Shown in pieces: positions 1 to 11,380 of a stretch of DNA of 64,000 bases. The translations under genes were made by a program, and so were the position numbers. The notes beneath the pieces are model-generated. The model did no database searches. It saw only the letters and a program-made list of their open reading frames with translations, and was not told the origin of the DNA. Numbering within the stretch: position 1 is the first letter of the stretch; the number at the start of each line of letters is the position of its first letter. Source of the stretch: Aurelia coerulea (taxonomy: Eukaryota; Cnidaria; Scyphozoa; Semaeostomeae; Ulmaridae); NCBI GenBank assembly GCA_039566865.1, contig CM076954.1, positions 11,370,001-11,434,000 of the forward strand. The letters are read 5' to 3'.

Positions 1-1
1 T

Positions 2-433
2 CGATCGAAACAAGGGGATGCGAAATCAGAAGAGAATGATACGAAGCAAACTCATCGTGGTGAAGATCGCAAAAGTGCATCGAGAAAAACTGAGCGGAGA
101 GTTACGAGAGTGTTTATTATTATCCTTGCAGTGTTTGCTGCCTGTTATCTACCAGTCATTGTCATGATCTACTTACTGCAATTTTGTCCGAATTGTGATT
201 GTACCTTTCGACACGTGTTGCGTGATTTACAGTTTCTATTGGCAGTCTCCAATTCAGCCATTAACCCATTCGTTTGCACAATCCGTCTCAAGCCGTTTCG
301 GGCAGCACTGGAAAAGATCCTTGGAATTCGTAAGCCCGGAGAAGCGTACGCTGTTACAACGAGCTCCGGACAGCAACCTACTTCGGCTGTTCTGTCAAAT
401 CAATATGTGTCTGAATGTAATGAGATTAGCTGA
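2..433 (+). CDS. Class A GPCR, 3' end (5' partial)
   Basis: The open frame runs in from the left edge and ends at TGA 431-433, giving 143 visible residues. It opens with a charged, basic loop (third intracellular loop), then TM6 (FIIILAVFAACYLPVIVMIY, where CYLP stands at the usual CWxP site). A short Cys-rich extracellular loop follows (CPNCDC), then TM7 (LRDLQFLLAVSNSAINPFVC), where NPFVC replaces NPxxY. The helix-8-like LKPFRAALEKILGI and a Ser/Thr-rich tail come last. This is the layout of a rhodopsin-family receptor that couples to G proteins at the plasma membrane. The ligand cannot be told from this part. The NPxxY tyrosine is missing, which occurs in some amine, peptide and orphan receptors. 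TM1-TM5 lie outside the window. The receptor class is secure; the subfamily is unknown. Confidence 0.85.
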   Translation, partial: RSKQGDAKSEENDTKQTHRGEDRKSASRKTERRVTRVFIIILAVFAACYLPVIVMIYLLQFCPNCDCTFRHVLRDLQFLLAVSNSAINPFVCTIRLKPFRAALEKILGIRKPGEAYAVTTSSGQQPTSAVLSNQYVSECNEIS

Positions 434-759
434 CTCACCAAAAACACATGAAATTTAGAAGAAACTTCAAGGTTATTTCAGTGGTATTCAGTATACAGTA
501 TTGTAAAAGCAGTGTTTGCCGGATGAGTCAGACAAAGTCAAGGGACCTCTTCAAACTGTAAACCCGTTCGTAGATTAAAGGGCATAAGCTACTGGAAGGA
601 AATATCTAGGGGGACTGCCCGACACAAAGTTAATTGTTTACCAACAATTTTGCCCGACTGAGGCTATATTTTTGACGATAGGGGCTGATTTTCGAAAAGT
701 TTGTCAACATTGGGGGGGGTGGGTTACCGCCCCGCCCCCTGGCTTGTATGCTTATGTTA
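434..759. other. 3' flank of the GPCR, no feature seen
   Basis: About 325 bases follow the receptor stop codon. They probably include its 3' UTR, but no clear AATAAA signal or homology was recognised. A C/G-rich patch lies near 710-745. Confidence 0.4.
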
Positions 760-1246
760 GGCCGGTTTTATAAGTCGCGCTGCGCCATGCCGAACCGAGT
801 AAATTTCGACCAATTTTGTCTGGTTCAGTGCGGCGTCTCTTATAAAACCAACTTGACACTTGGTTCGACTAAGTCGAACCATACGCCAATGCTTCTCGTC
901 TGGGTCGACCCGGAGCGACTTATAAAACCAATTTCAGTTGCGCCGTGACGCACCATACTCACACGTACTTAAAACAACCAAAACTATCGCAATGTTATCA
1001 TTATTTTTAGAGGGAAGATGAGCTAATGTTTATCTTTACACCACATTTCTCTTTTATCAAAAGAAATGTCTGAAATTGGGTACGAATTTGCCAAAGTTCA
1101 AGTTTTGTGCATGCGTCACTATTGTTCGGCACGGCTCGGCACGGCAAAATCTTCCTCTTATAAAACAGAGACGATCCATGTCGAACCAAGGTCAAACTTA
1201 AATTTCACTGGTTCGACACGGCGTGGCATGACATATAAAACAGGCC
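760..1246. mobile_element. PIF/Harbinger-like MITE, 3-bp TTA duplication
   Basis: The left end GGCCGGTTTTATA and the right end TATAAAACAGGCC are inverted, and both are flanked by TTA (757-759 and 1247-1249). A GGCCTGTTT-type end with a TWA target duplication is typical of PIF/Harbinger and Tourist-like MITEs. No transposase frame is visible. TATAAAACC/CAG motifs recur inside at about 840, 916 and 1156, and CGGCACGGC/GTCGAACC motifs also recur, so the arms carry subterminal repeats. Confidence 0.7.
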
Positions 1247-1249
1247 TTA

Positions 1250-1690
1250 AAAGATCTCATCCAACTGCCAAATATGAGAACTTTGAGATGCGGAAATGAC
1301 TCGTTGGCGTTTGGAGGAAGCATACTTTGGAACGCACTCTCTGACACCATAACATTGGCAAAAATTGACAGTCAGTTTTAAAAAAGCACGAACGATTTGA
1401 TGGGATCCTCTTGTAAATGTTTGACATGTAGATACAAGAAACATTGTAAATAGGTTTTGGCCTTGATTAGTTCATATACTATAACTACCTTATTATATTT
1501 AGCCAACTATAAATAACTGTATTGTATGTATCGTTATTATAATTATCAAGGAATACTAAACCAAATTTGATATTATATCAGTATCCTTAGACAACTGCTC
1601 GTTTCTCAGGGCTGTGATATAATGGAAAGCGATTGAAGGTGATATCAAATTTCAATCAAACCTGCTGCCAGACCTTACTTGACTGCAGTA
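1250..1690. other. Intergenic, nothing recognised
   Basis: AT-rich sequence without a supportable frame, RNA gene or inverted repeat. The short frames here look like chance. Confidence 0.4.
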
Positions 1691-1781
1691 ATGATTTTAT
1701 TATTATCAATTTCTTTAAAAGTTGGCAAATAAATACAGTAGCTATACTAAAGCTAATCTAGGCCAACTAAAAATTACAATA

Positions 1782-4091
1782 CCGGGTGTCCCAAAAAAAA
1801 GGTAACAGATTTGATGGGGACTAGCGATGAGAGTATAAGTCGAATCGATCCCAAATAAGTTTTGAAGTGCTCTTCGATAGTTAACTTGAAGATTAATACC
1901 TCGTTTGTTGATATTTGCGCATCGAGAGTTGAAATATTAATCTCGAAAGCCAAAATTTGCGTCCCTCTACAAACCAGAGCTTTTGGGTTTTGGCCTAAAC
2001 TGCTAACGGCTGGTCAGGGAATCTTTTCAGTCAAAGACATTTTTGGACAAGGATCGGTCCTTTGGGTACTCATTTTTTTCATTTTATCAATATTTATACA
2101 CGAAAAACCTTTCAGCGTATTAACAAATTATTTCAAAGAAAAAATTGAAAGAAAAATTTGTAAATAACTTAAATATGCTGCTCTACCAAGGGATCGTGTT
2201 TGGGTCTTGTAGGTTCAAAAGATACTTTCTAAAACCTGTTTTAAAACGAGCGATTGATTCTTGTTCTCGAATGTTGTCCGGGATATCATTCCAATTTTTG
2301 ACACCAGAGAAGTAGAAACTTCGCTTTGCATATTCTAACCTAACTTTGGGAATTTGAAGATCTCCATGATTTCTGGTTCTATGCTCTGAAATCATGGATC
2401 TTTCCCTGGTTCTATGCTCTGAAATCATGGATCATGGATCTTTCGGAATTATGGCGAAGATTTTCGGGACAAAGGTCATGCAGAATTTTATATGTCATGA
2501 CTCCTTTGTCAAATGAGAGCAAAGACTTTACATTGAGCCATTTAAGGTTCCAACCGTCCTTATACTTGGCATCCAGTATTAGCTTCTTTGCCCTTGTCTG
2601 TAATCGTTGCAGTTGGATAGTTTGGTGTTGGAAAGAGTACTCCAAACAATGTCGCCATAGCGAAGGTGGCTTTCAAAGAGAACTTTGTAGACCTGGTCAA
2701 GTTTTCTTTGCGGAAGGATGTCTTTCAGCTTTCTCAGGGAGCTCAAGCCCCCTTTCAGCTTGTTTTTGATAGTTTTGTACTGCTCTTTCCAAGTAAGGCT
2801 TTCATCGATGTTGATTCCTAAATATTTTGTCTTGTCAACCCTTTTGATAACTTCATTATTGAGGACAAGATCTGGCAAATCATCACCTACCCTATTCAAT
2901 TGTCGCCTATGGCTTATAACCATATATTCACTTTTGCTGGCATTCAAACTAAGTTTATTGATCCTCATCCAGTTCGATATATTTTCTAGCTCGTTTTTCA
3001 AATCTGTTAGAAGTTCATTCAGGTTTTCCGACGCGATATTCACACATGTATCATCGGCATACATATTTGGGTTCATGCTTTCCAGACAGTTCTCAAAGTC
3101 ATTAATGTATAGTATGAAAAGCAAGGGTCCCAAACACGAGCCCTGCGGAATACCACACTTTATGCTGCTTATGCTGGAGCTAGATCCATCAAAATAACAG
3201 AACTGCTCCCTATTGGTCAGATAAGAAGTGAACCAGTCGTGGGAAGTACCGTCGGCGCCATACTCTCGTAACTTTGACAATAAGATTTTATGGTCAACGG
3301 TATCGAATGCTTTTTTAAGATCAAGAAATACACTCAAGTTTATTTTACCCTCATCAGAGTTCTTGAACCATGGGTCTATAACATTCAATAGACATGTCAG
3401 TGTACTGTGCAGTTTTTGAAATAGTTTGAATAGAAAGTAAAAATTGAAAACTGGCAAACAAATTAATGAATATAATCACCAAAGAATATTTTTCTCCTGT
3501 GAAAATGCATTTACAAATGTACACCAAGCCAAGCACGAACGAGCATTTTTTATGTTCCCTTGGGCATATACGATTGCTTGTTTCGTAATAATTTCGTCAG
3601 AGATGATGCAAAAACACTTCATTCAAGCAATGATGATTGCAAGATAGTGTTAAAGCCTACGGGACTTATTTCGCTGATGAATAACTTTTCTCGGGCAGGT
3701 GTAAATTTAAAGTTTTTGTAGAATCAAGAAAGGGGTCTCTTCGGGGCTAAATTCTTGAATCTGATTGTAAAGTTCAGAGTAAGATTTCCACTAAAATGTG
3801 TTCCTAAGCACGATGTTTCTTGTTTGTACTTGGCTATGATTGAGGAGATTCCACAGCACAGTGAGTTAACAGCTTAGGCCAAACCCCAAAAGCTCTGGTT
3901 TGGAGTAGGAGGCAAATTTGGACTTTCAAGATTAATATTCCAACTCTTGATGCACCAATATCAACAAACGAGGTATCAATCTTCAAGTTAACTATTTGAG
4001 AGTACTTCAAAACTTATCAGGGGTCGAATCAACTTAAATTCTTATTGCTAGCCCCAATCAAATCTGTTACCTTTTTTTTTGGGACACCCGG
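1782..4091. mobile_element. TA-flanked TIR element, CCGGGTGTCCC ends
   Basis: The left end CCGGGTGTCCCAAAAAAA and the right end TTTTTTTGGGACACCCGG are inverted, with target TA at 1780-1781 and 4092-4093. The inverted arms run about 210-240 bp: 1782 to about 2010 matches the reverse complement of about 3860-4091, including 'CTCGTTTGTTGATATT'. TA duplication suggests the Tc1/mariner superfamily. No transposase is seen. The core holds an unrelated LINE fragment (2183-3457), so the native element is smaller. Confidence 0.75.
2183..3457 (-). pseudogene. LINE reverse transcriptase fragment, frameshifted
   Basis: On the minus strand, 3457 to 2579 reads as a good RT domain: motif A FLDLKKAFDTVDH, then GIPQGSCLGPLLFILYINDF, then the catalytic motif MYADDT. 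The thumb (KYLGINIDESLTWKEQY) and the HLRYGDIVWS block follow. After a frameshift near 2600 the frame continues as LQRLQTRAKKLILDAKYKD and then FYFSGVKNWNDIP. A short direct duplication near 2375-2445 (TTCTATGCTCTGAAATCATGG) causes another break. RT copies element RNA into DNA at the target. This copy is 5' truncated, lacks an endonuclease and sits inside the 1782-4091 element. Confidence 0.85.
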
Positions 4092-4870
4092 TATACATAA
4101 ATATACATAAATAAACGGTTAAAAGTAGTAAAATAGTAGATACAATAAATTTACAAAATTGAAATACCTTCAGTATAAAAACCATAAATCAAAGTTAAAA
4201 TCAGATAAAGCCTAAGTTTGGAACAAAAGTTTGACATAAATGGCAGTGGCAGGTTTTTCCAGACCAAGATTTGATTTTTCTTTCAAATTCAGCAAGAGAT
4301 GTAGAATCTTTGATAAATTGTGGAACAGTAGCCCAGACTTGCGGGCCTCTGAAACGAATCGTTTCTGACCCATAAGTAACAGTTCTAACTCTAGGAAGAG
4401 AAAAATCGTTGGTGTTCCTCAGATTATATGGACTTTCATTTTGACAAAAAATCTCTTTCATAAAAACTGGATTAATGCCATTTTTAGTCTTGTACATTTC
4501 GGTCATGAGAAGCTGTAAGTTTCTCTGGTGTACAGTTATTGATCTATCCTTTTCCATTAAAACCTCAAAACTGGATTTATAGTCCTGATAAGTAACTCTT
4601 AGTGCTCTCTCTTGGATTTTATCAATTTTGTGACAAAGTTGACGGTTGTGGAACATCCATGCTAAGGACAATACTGAAACTGGCTGTTTATGAAAGCTCT
4701 CATTAAATATCGTAATTTGTCCTGATCCATAAAGGGGGCAATGCGCGAGAGAGCATACAACTTATTGCTAGCCTTTTGACAGAGCCCTGCAACATGATGC
4801 TCAAATGTCAGCTTATTATCTATAGTAATAGCTTTTAAAAGTTCTTTTTTTGATTTCGGGAATTTCTTTC

Positions 4871-5530
4871 ATTCCTTAAACATTTTCACACACACTGTAC
4901 AACGAATTGCTTTGTTTTTCAGTTACTTATGAGATTCACCGTGCCTATGGCTTGAAACGTATTGACCTCATCACCTCGTTGCAAGAGAAATTTTGCTTTT
5001 ACGCTCGATTTACATACGTTTAATTTGCTATGGACATTTTTACTTCTGTCTATGGCTATGGCTATTCTAACCGCAGCGAAGCAGCATAATATTCTTGTGC
5101 GAAAGATGTGCAATCGATTCTGTTTGTTTGTCTGTTTTCAGCAATTTTTGCAGGCCTTATCAGGACTGCCTGACTTTTTTCTTTCTGTGGTTTTCAGTCG
5201 GATACAGTTTACCAATCTTTTTTCGAAAGCGTGGGCATTGGTCAGCAGCGATTACTAGTAATATGTTATTTTTACATAGCAAATACAACATTATTTGCAT
5301 GGTCAATTGACTTAAGAAAAATGCAATATAACAACCAATTTGTCAGGCAGCTGTTAATATTTTTTGAGTTTCATGCGGATCGGTTGCTGTTGACCACAAT
5401 CATAAAAATGTTGACAAAAAAATTGTGAGTAAACCCAGATCGCAGCACTCCCTGATTATTGTTATTTCTGTTTCATACTGTTAAATAACACAATTTGCAA
5501 GTTAGGTTTCTAATTTCAGGTCTTTTCACG
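4871..5530. other. Intergenic, nothing recognised
   Basis: AT-rich. The short frames near 4919-5428 have no protein-like motifs. Confidence 0.35.
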
Positions 5531-5531
5531 T

Positions 5532-5756
5532 GACCCTGCTGGGGTAGCCTTACTTTTGAACCAGCATCACTAACGATTCCCAATATATTCGGACCAGGAC
5601 CCAGTTTGTTTCTAAGGGAACACTGGCCATGTCTGGCTGACCTCTTGTCCAACATGCGCCTGAGCAGCTACAAACTATTGCCGTTTGAGGAGCTGCGTTT
5701 CCCTGAATACGCGGTCTTCGCCCAAAACCCGCGAAAGTGTTTACCTGGATTATCTT
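5532..5756 (+). other. Unidentified open frame, possible exon or gene relic
   Basis: A stop-bounded frame of about 74 codons with more GC-rich, coding-like composition than its surroundings. It contains IFGPGPSLFLREHWPCLADL followed by a KLLPFEELRFPEYAVFAQNP block. It has no ATG at its start, and the stretch before it (TTTCAG at about 5515) could be a splice acceptor, but in a different frame. I do not recognise the family. It could be a host exon, a retrocopy relic or chance. Confidence 0.25.
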
Positions 5757-5865
5757 AACAAATAAAAAAAGATTTTCGATTTCTCAATAAAATATAAGCA
5801 AAAGAAAAGGTACTTTGAATACCATGTGTATAACCAAAGCCTGCAAATGTGTTTGCCTTGAGCAG

Positions 5866-6060
5866 TAATGAAATTTAGCTATAATAGTCAAACAGAACAA
5901 ACTCTTTATGTTCTAAGGCGTCTAATGTCAACAAAAATTCAATTTAAAAGCATTCATATATTATTTATTGCGCTAAATAAAAGAACGGTGTCACAGAGGC
6001 AATAACCGACTTTCAGGCATAAACATCGACTGTTTGAAAAATTACAAAAAAAATTCAATG
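5866..6060. repeat. Diverged direct duplication, copy 1
   Basis: This segment (around GTCAAACAGAACAAACTCTT and the following 150 bases) is repeated in the same orientation at about 6888-7092, roughly 1 kb away. Copies share blocks such as TTGCGCTAA and CATCGAC. Confidence 0.55.
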
Positions 6061-6194
6061 ATCAAACCTGTCATTTATAAATTTCTTTTTTGTCGGTTTT
6101 GTAAATAATCAAATAACCTTCAACCCCAATAGGCTTATCGTATCTCTCCCAAATAACGGTCGGTCTGAGTAAGTTAAATTTTCACACCTAATGT

Positions 6195-6370
6195 GTCCTA
6201 AGAACGATGGCATTGAGGATACCGAACACTTTTTGTTGCATTTGCCTTTCATTGGCATTTAACGACGAGATCTTCTTGCTGGAGTTTCGGAATTATTACT
6301 TGTGCAATCAACAGCCTCTCGAATGACGTTCAGACACAATTTTTATCGTATGGTGAAATGAATTTCATCC
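6195..6370 (+). pseudogene. LINE ORF2 C-terminal fragment
   Basis: The plus strand reads CPKNDGIEDTEHFLLHLPF, an in-frame stop, then RRDLLAGVSELL and MTFRHNFYRMV. This is the Cys/His knuckle and tail found at the end of many non-LTR RTs (C..C..EDTEHFLLHCP..). One expected Cys is Leu here, and there is an internal TAA. It is a decayed remnant related to the fragment at 40628-41031. Confidence 0.6.
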
Positions 6371-6887
6371 AAAAAACTGGTTGGCTTGGTTAAGGCTAGG
6401 CTACTGTAACCCTGTAATTTTTCGTTTTTGTCATAATCTAGCGTTTAAACCAAAATCGCTTCCAGAAGGCTATGCGCAGGCTTTGCGTTACTGTTGTTCA
6501 ACAGCATGTGCCTGTGATGGCCTGACATCCAAAGTGAAAGAGGCCTAAGTACTTATTAGTAATAATGATTTTTGTGTAGCTTTTTGTAATCGTACATTTA
6601 GTTGTAATTCAGTTGTATGTTTCATTATGTAATAGCAGCAATAGGGTAGTCATTGTCTTTTGCTCCCTGTGGTATCGTTCCTGTAGTGTTGTATAGTTTC
6701 ATAGTAATTAGAAAGTATACTAGGTTGTGACATGTATTGTAGAAGTTTAGATGAATATGAAGAACCATCAACGAAAAAATACTCTTGCACTGTATTCATC
6801 AGCCATAGGATATGTAGAAAAATTCTCAAAAATTATTGACCTCTGTACTGACGAAATGATTTGATAGACAAAGAGCAGCAATTTAAT

Positions 6888-7092
6888 GACTTTTCAACTT
6901 TGAAATTTATCTATAACAGTCAAACAAGATAAGTTCTTTATGTTCAAGGCCGTCCAATGTCCACGAAAATTGAATTTGAAAAAATATTCACATATTAGTG
7001 ATTGCGCTAAGTTAATGAACGGTTTCAAATTAGGGTCATAAACCATCGACCAAGTATGACGCAAAATAGACATATTTGAAACTTACCAAAAT
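6888..7092. repeat. Diverged direct duplication, copy 2
   Basis: Partner of 5866-6060 in the same orientation; it begins near GTCAAACAAGATAAGTTCTT. Confidence 0.55.
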
Positions 7093-7343
7093 TAGATTAT
7101 GAAAGTTATCATTAGAAATTTTCTTTTCTCAGTTTTATCACTATTTTTCATCCGTCAGTTCAGTTCAGTTCCTTTAATTTTAAAATTCCACTACATACAA
7201 ATCGTAACTAAAAATATTATCTTACTCAAAATTAAATAACAACAAATTCCACAATATCAATAAAATACAATTCAAAAGTACAATACAAAATGAAGAAAGG
7301 ATTTGCATGCAGGGAATTTCTTACAGGAGGAGCTCTCTCAATA
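7093..7343. other. Intergenic before the minisatellite
   Basis: AT-rich. It includes TTCAGTTCAGTTCC and AATAAA-type motifs that resemble a LINE 3' UTR, but no coding remnant was seen. Confidence 0.3.
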
Positions 7344-8637
7344 AGTAAACTAATCGAGGAGAGCGCATCCCCTTAGCTAAGGTAAACTAATCGATGAGAG
7401 AGCATCCCCTTAGCGAAGGTAAACTAATCGATAAGAGAGCATCCCCTTAGCTATGGTAAACTAATCGATGAGAGAGCATCCCCTTAGCTAAGGTAAACTA
7501 ATCGACGAGAGAGCATCCCCTTAGCTAAGGTAAACTAATCGATGAGAGAGCATCCCCTTAGCTAAGGTAAACTAATCGATGAGAGAGCATCCCCGTAGCT
7601 AAGGTAAACTAATCGATGAGAGAGCATCCTCTTGGCTAAGGTAAACTAATCGATGAGAGAGCATCGCCTCAGCTAAGGTAAACTAATCGACGAGAGAGCA
7701 TCCCCTTAGCTAAGGTAAACTAATCGACGAGAGAGCATCCCCTTAGCTAAGGTAAACTAATCGATGAGAGAGCATCCTCTTAGCTAAGGTAAACTAATCG
7801 ATGAGAGAGCATCGCCTCAGCTAAGGTAAACTAATCGATGAGAGAGCATCCCCTTAGCTAAGGTAAACTAATCGACGAGAGAGCATCCCCTTAGCTAAGG
7901 TAAACTAATCGATGAGAGAGCATCCCCTTAGCTAAGGTAAACTAATCGATGAGAGAGCATTCTCTTAGCTAAGGTAAACTAATCCACGAGAGAGTATCCC
8001 CTTAGCTAAGGTAAACTATTCGATGAGAGAGCATTCTCTTAGCTAAGGTAAACTAATCGATGAGAGAGCATCTCCTTAGCTAAGGTAAACTAATCGACGA
8101 GAGAGCATCCCCTTAGCTAAGGTAAACTAATCGATGAGAGAGCATCCCCTTAGCTAAGGTAAACTAATCGATGAGAGAGCATCCCCTTAGCTAAGGTAAA
8201 CTAATCGATGAGAGAGCATCCCCGTAGCTAAGGTAAACTAATCGATGAGAGAGCATCCTCTTGGCTAAGGTAAACTAATCGATGAGAGAGCATCGCCTCA
8301 GCTAAGGTAAACTAATCGACGAGAGAGCATCCCCTTAGCTAAGGTAAACTAATCGACGAGAGAGCATCCCCTTAGCTAAGGTAAACTAATCGATGAGAGA
8401 GCATCCTCTTAGCTAAGGTAAACTAATCGATGAGAGAGCATCGCCTCAGCTAAGGTAAACTAATCGATGAGAGAGCATCCCCTTAGCTAAGGTAAACTAA
8501 TCGACGAGAGAGCATCCCCTTAGCTAAGGTAAACTAATCGATGAGAGAGCATCGCCTCAGCTAAGGTAAACTAATCGACGAGAGAGCATCCCCTTAGCTA
8601 AGGTAACTAATCGACGAGAGAGCATCCTCTTGGCTAA
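7344..8637. repeat. 37-bp minisatellite, about 35 units
   Basis: The unit GGTAAACTAATCGATGAGAG + AGCATCCCCTTAGCTAA repeats head to tail with few changes: ATG/ACG in the middle, and CCCCTTAG, CCTCTTGG, CGCCTCAG or CCCCGTAG in the second half. A run of nine variant units starting at 7591 recurs in the same order at 8220, an offset of 629 bp, which is exactly 17 units. One unit near 8605 lacks a base. The array is not coding and does not have the repeat-plus-unique-spacer form of a CRISPR. Confidence 0.95.
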
Positions 8638-9107
8638 ATAATTAGTTTATGTTCGAAAATATGTGCTTCAATTCAGTTTGTCAAAAGTCATCACTTGAAA
8701 AAATGTTAAGATCTTATGACTGATAGTTGATGGATAACGAATGCAGTTTAACTTGATGACGGAAAATTGCAGAACATTCTTGTTTTATTGAAGTAAGAAT
8801 GCTGTTCCAAGATTAGGCACCTGCATACCTAACAGATTTCAAGCCATATTGTAGGGTGTTTTTCGTGTCAGAAAATGTCATCTTTACATGATTGCCTGGT
8901 ATGATGTTGATGAACATGTGAACGCGAATAAAAAACTCATGAAAAAACAAGAAGGTGAGATCCTATTTACAGATTCATAGACAAAAGTCAATAGCTTCAA
9001 TTCAAAAATAAATCCCCTGCAGTTTAAGAAGTTGGAGAGTGAGAAAATAGGAAAAAGATGGAGCAGAACGGTTTTCAAAGGCAATGGCTCTTACAGCTTT
9101 TTTCCAG
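8638..9107. other. Intergenic, nothing recognised
   Basis: AT-rich stretch between the minisatellite and the next LINE tail. No supportable frame or repeat. Confidence 0.35.

Positions 9108-9157
<50 letters not shown>
9108..9157. repeat. (AAT)n tract, probable LINE 3' tail
   Basis: About 16 uninterrupted AAT units directly follow the 3' UTR of the minus-strand LINE that begins at 9160, so this is most likely its 3' tail, later expanded. Confidence 0.7.
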
Positions 9158-9159
9158 TA

Positions 9160-11380
9160 CTTTGTTTAAGGTTGGCGTAGTGTATAGCACTAGGCTAATT
9201 AATGCCAACCATTGTTAATAGATACCAAAGTGTAACCTAAATGTAACCTAAACTTACAATAAAATCTTTACATAATCTACAGTTGCATGAAATATTCCAA
9301 AACTTAATTTCTCTTTTGAAATACTCTACAGATCGGGACTCTTTTATATGCAATGGCAAATCTCGCCAGAGATTCTGCCCCAGAAAACTCACAGTTTCTA
9401 ACCCATAGGCTGTAGTCCTAGGTTTGCGTGCATAGATGTTGCTCGTAACCCTTAAGTTGTAATGTATTTTTCTCTCTGCGAAAATTTCTTTCATAAAACA
9501 AGGATTTAGATTCATCCTTGTTCGGTAAATTTCAGTGACAAGCAACTGTAGATTTCGATGATGAATGGAGACTGAATGGTCTGTAATTAACAGTTCTTCA
9601 AAACTTGAGGTCCGATCATGATACGCTATTCGTAATGCTCTTTCGTGAATGGAGTTAATTTTTGCATTAACTCGTCTATCATGAAACATCCATATCAATG
9701 GACAGTAGCTAAATTGTGACATTACGAAAGCTTTCATGACTTTCTTAATTTTTTCTTCAGGCATATACGTAGAGGCCCTTGCAAGAGCATGTAGCTTCTG
9801 GCTTGCTTTCGTACACACCATGTTCACGTGTTGCTTGAAATTTAGCTTTTGGTCAATTACAACGCCCAACAATTTTTCTTCTTTACTCTCTTTAATGACA
9901 GAGGAACCAACTCTTATTGAGATTTCAGTCTCTTTCTCGCCAAATACAAGGAGATGGCATTTCTCCTCGTTTAGTTTCATGCAGTTTTGTTCAAAACCAA
10001 TTGCTCAGTTCAACAGTATCATTTTCTAGCTTTAAAATAACCTCCCGTAATTCTTGATGAGAACAATAGATTGTCGTATCGTCTGCATAATTACAGATTT
10101 CAGTCTCATTCAACAAAAGGAAAATATCATTGATAAATATGTTAAAGAGGAGAGGCCCCAGGACTGATCCTTGGGGGACACCAAATTTCATTTCTTTCCA
10201 AGAGCTCAATGAACCATTTATTTTGACTCGTTGCCTTCTACCTGCTAGATAACTGTACACCATCTGTATTGCATTTTTACTAAAGCCGTATGCGTTCAAT
10301 TTAGCAAGCAAGAGTTCATGGTTGAGACGGTCGAAAGCCGTGGATAAGCCCATAAGGACTGCTCCAACAAAACCTCTGTTGTCTAAGGTTTTCTTACAAG
10401 TCTCTGCCAATTTCAGCAAAGCATGCTGAGTATTGTAACCCTGTCGATACGCGCAAAGGCTAGGCGAGAGAAATTTGTTAACAAAAGGTAGCATTTGATT
10501 TGTCAAAAGTCTCTCAAAAATTACACCACTGCGCCACAACATTACAAACGTTTGAAAAGATATTATCAATAACAGTTGCAGATTGATCAGAAACTCTTGT
10601 AGGATGAATAATGTGGGGGAGAAAGTGTTGAGAGAGAAAAAGGTCAACAAAGTTGCCAGTTGGAATGTCAGAATCATAATTAACTAAGTTAATATTAAAG
10701 TCTCCTAAAATGAAGACTTGTTTGTTTGTGACAGCATCATTTGATAAGATATTCTGCATATAATATGTACAAATTTCAGGGGTAAGATTAGGGTGACGAT
10801 ATGCACAGCAGACTAGGATATTTTTGCCTTTGCTGTTTTAAATTTCAACCCTCGTAATCCCATAATGTTCAGTGTTGCCATTCAAATCTTGTTTTGGGAC
10901 AGGCTTGAGACCTTGTTTCACATAAAGACCAACACCATCATTTGGACTAAAGGATTTACCAGGAAAGAAGAGATAATCAGGAATGCTAATATTGGTACAT
11001 ATAGACCTATCAAATTAATCCCAGGTTTCACAAACTCCAATTGAATCAAATTTAAATTGAAAATTTACAAGGAGTGACTGCAGTTCTGCAATGTGGCAAG
11101 ATAGACTTCTATATTCATGTGCAAAAAAGAAAGATCTTCGTCTGTGATGTAAGAGGAAGAGAGTTCTTGAATAGTGTGATAGCTAGAGTTTGTATTAGAA
11201 GGCAGATGTCCATCAACATCAGAATCCTGCAAATTAGGCAAGTTAGTAAGGTGAGAGGTGATTTCAAAAGATGGCAGTGAGTCAACAGCAGAAGGTATGT
11301 CAAAATGAAAAATATTTGACAGTACTTCATTTTCTGCAGATCCAAAAGGAAAAATAGATTCATGATATGAAACTGTGCAA
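9160..11380 (-). pseudogene. LINE copy B: endonuclease and RT remnants, internally deleted
   Basis: Minus strand. From about 11380 to 10540 a decayed AP-endonuclease domain is seen: DEDLSFLHMNI, then ILGDFNINLVNYDSD with the GDFN core, then SATVIDNIFSN. It runs straight into the RT at about 10540, so the end of the endonuclease and the start of the RT are missing. The RT (10540-9991) has AYRQGYNTQHALL, GLSTAFDRLNH, FGVPQGSVLGPLLFNIFIND and the catalytic YADD. After a frameshift near 9990, MKLNEEKCHLLVFGEKE to FIVSLGYI (9980-9237) completes the C-terminus. The first Asp of motif A has become Gly (LMGLSTAFD). It is non-functional and in the same family as copies A and C. Confidence 0.85.

Larger units (their letters stand above)
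1694..4870 (-). pseudogene. LINE copy A: RT C-terminus and 3' UTR, split by a MITE
   Basis: Reading the minus strand, 4870 to 4201 encodes the C-terminal part of a non-LTR retrotransposon ORF2. It includes SNKLYAL-, FQYCP- and WMFHNR-type motifs, then QERALRVTYQDYKSSFEVL, and ends in a CHCHLCQTFVPNLGFI tail. The first part needs frameshifts. The 3' UTR continues to 4094, is interrupted by a TA-flanked element (1782-4091), and resumes at 1781 down to an (ATT)-type tail near 1694-1710. The copies at 9160-11380 and 13898-14782 share the same C-terminal pattern and tail type, so all three belong to one CR1/Jockey-like family. It is 5' truncated and dead. Confidence 0.75.

Noticed and set aside
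7344..8637. CRISPR array
   Set aside because: Units are contiguous 37-bp tandem repeats with no unique spacers, in an animal genome.
10514..10545. Box A-like CCACTGCGCCAC as a second tRNA-type element
   Set aside because: It lies within RT coding sequence, with no box B at a suitable distance.
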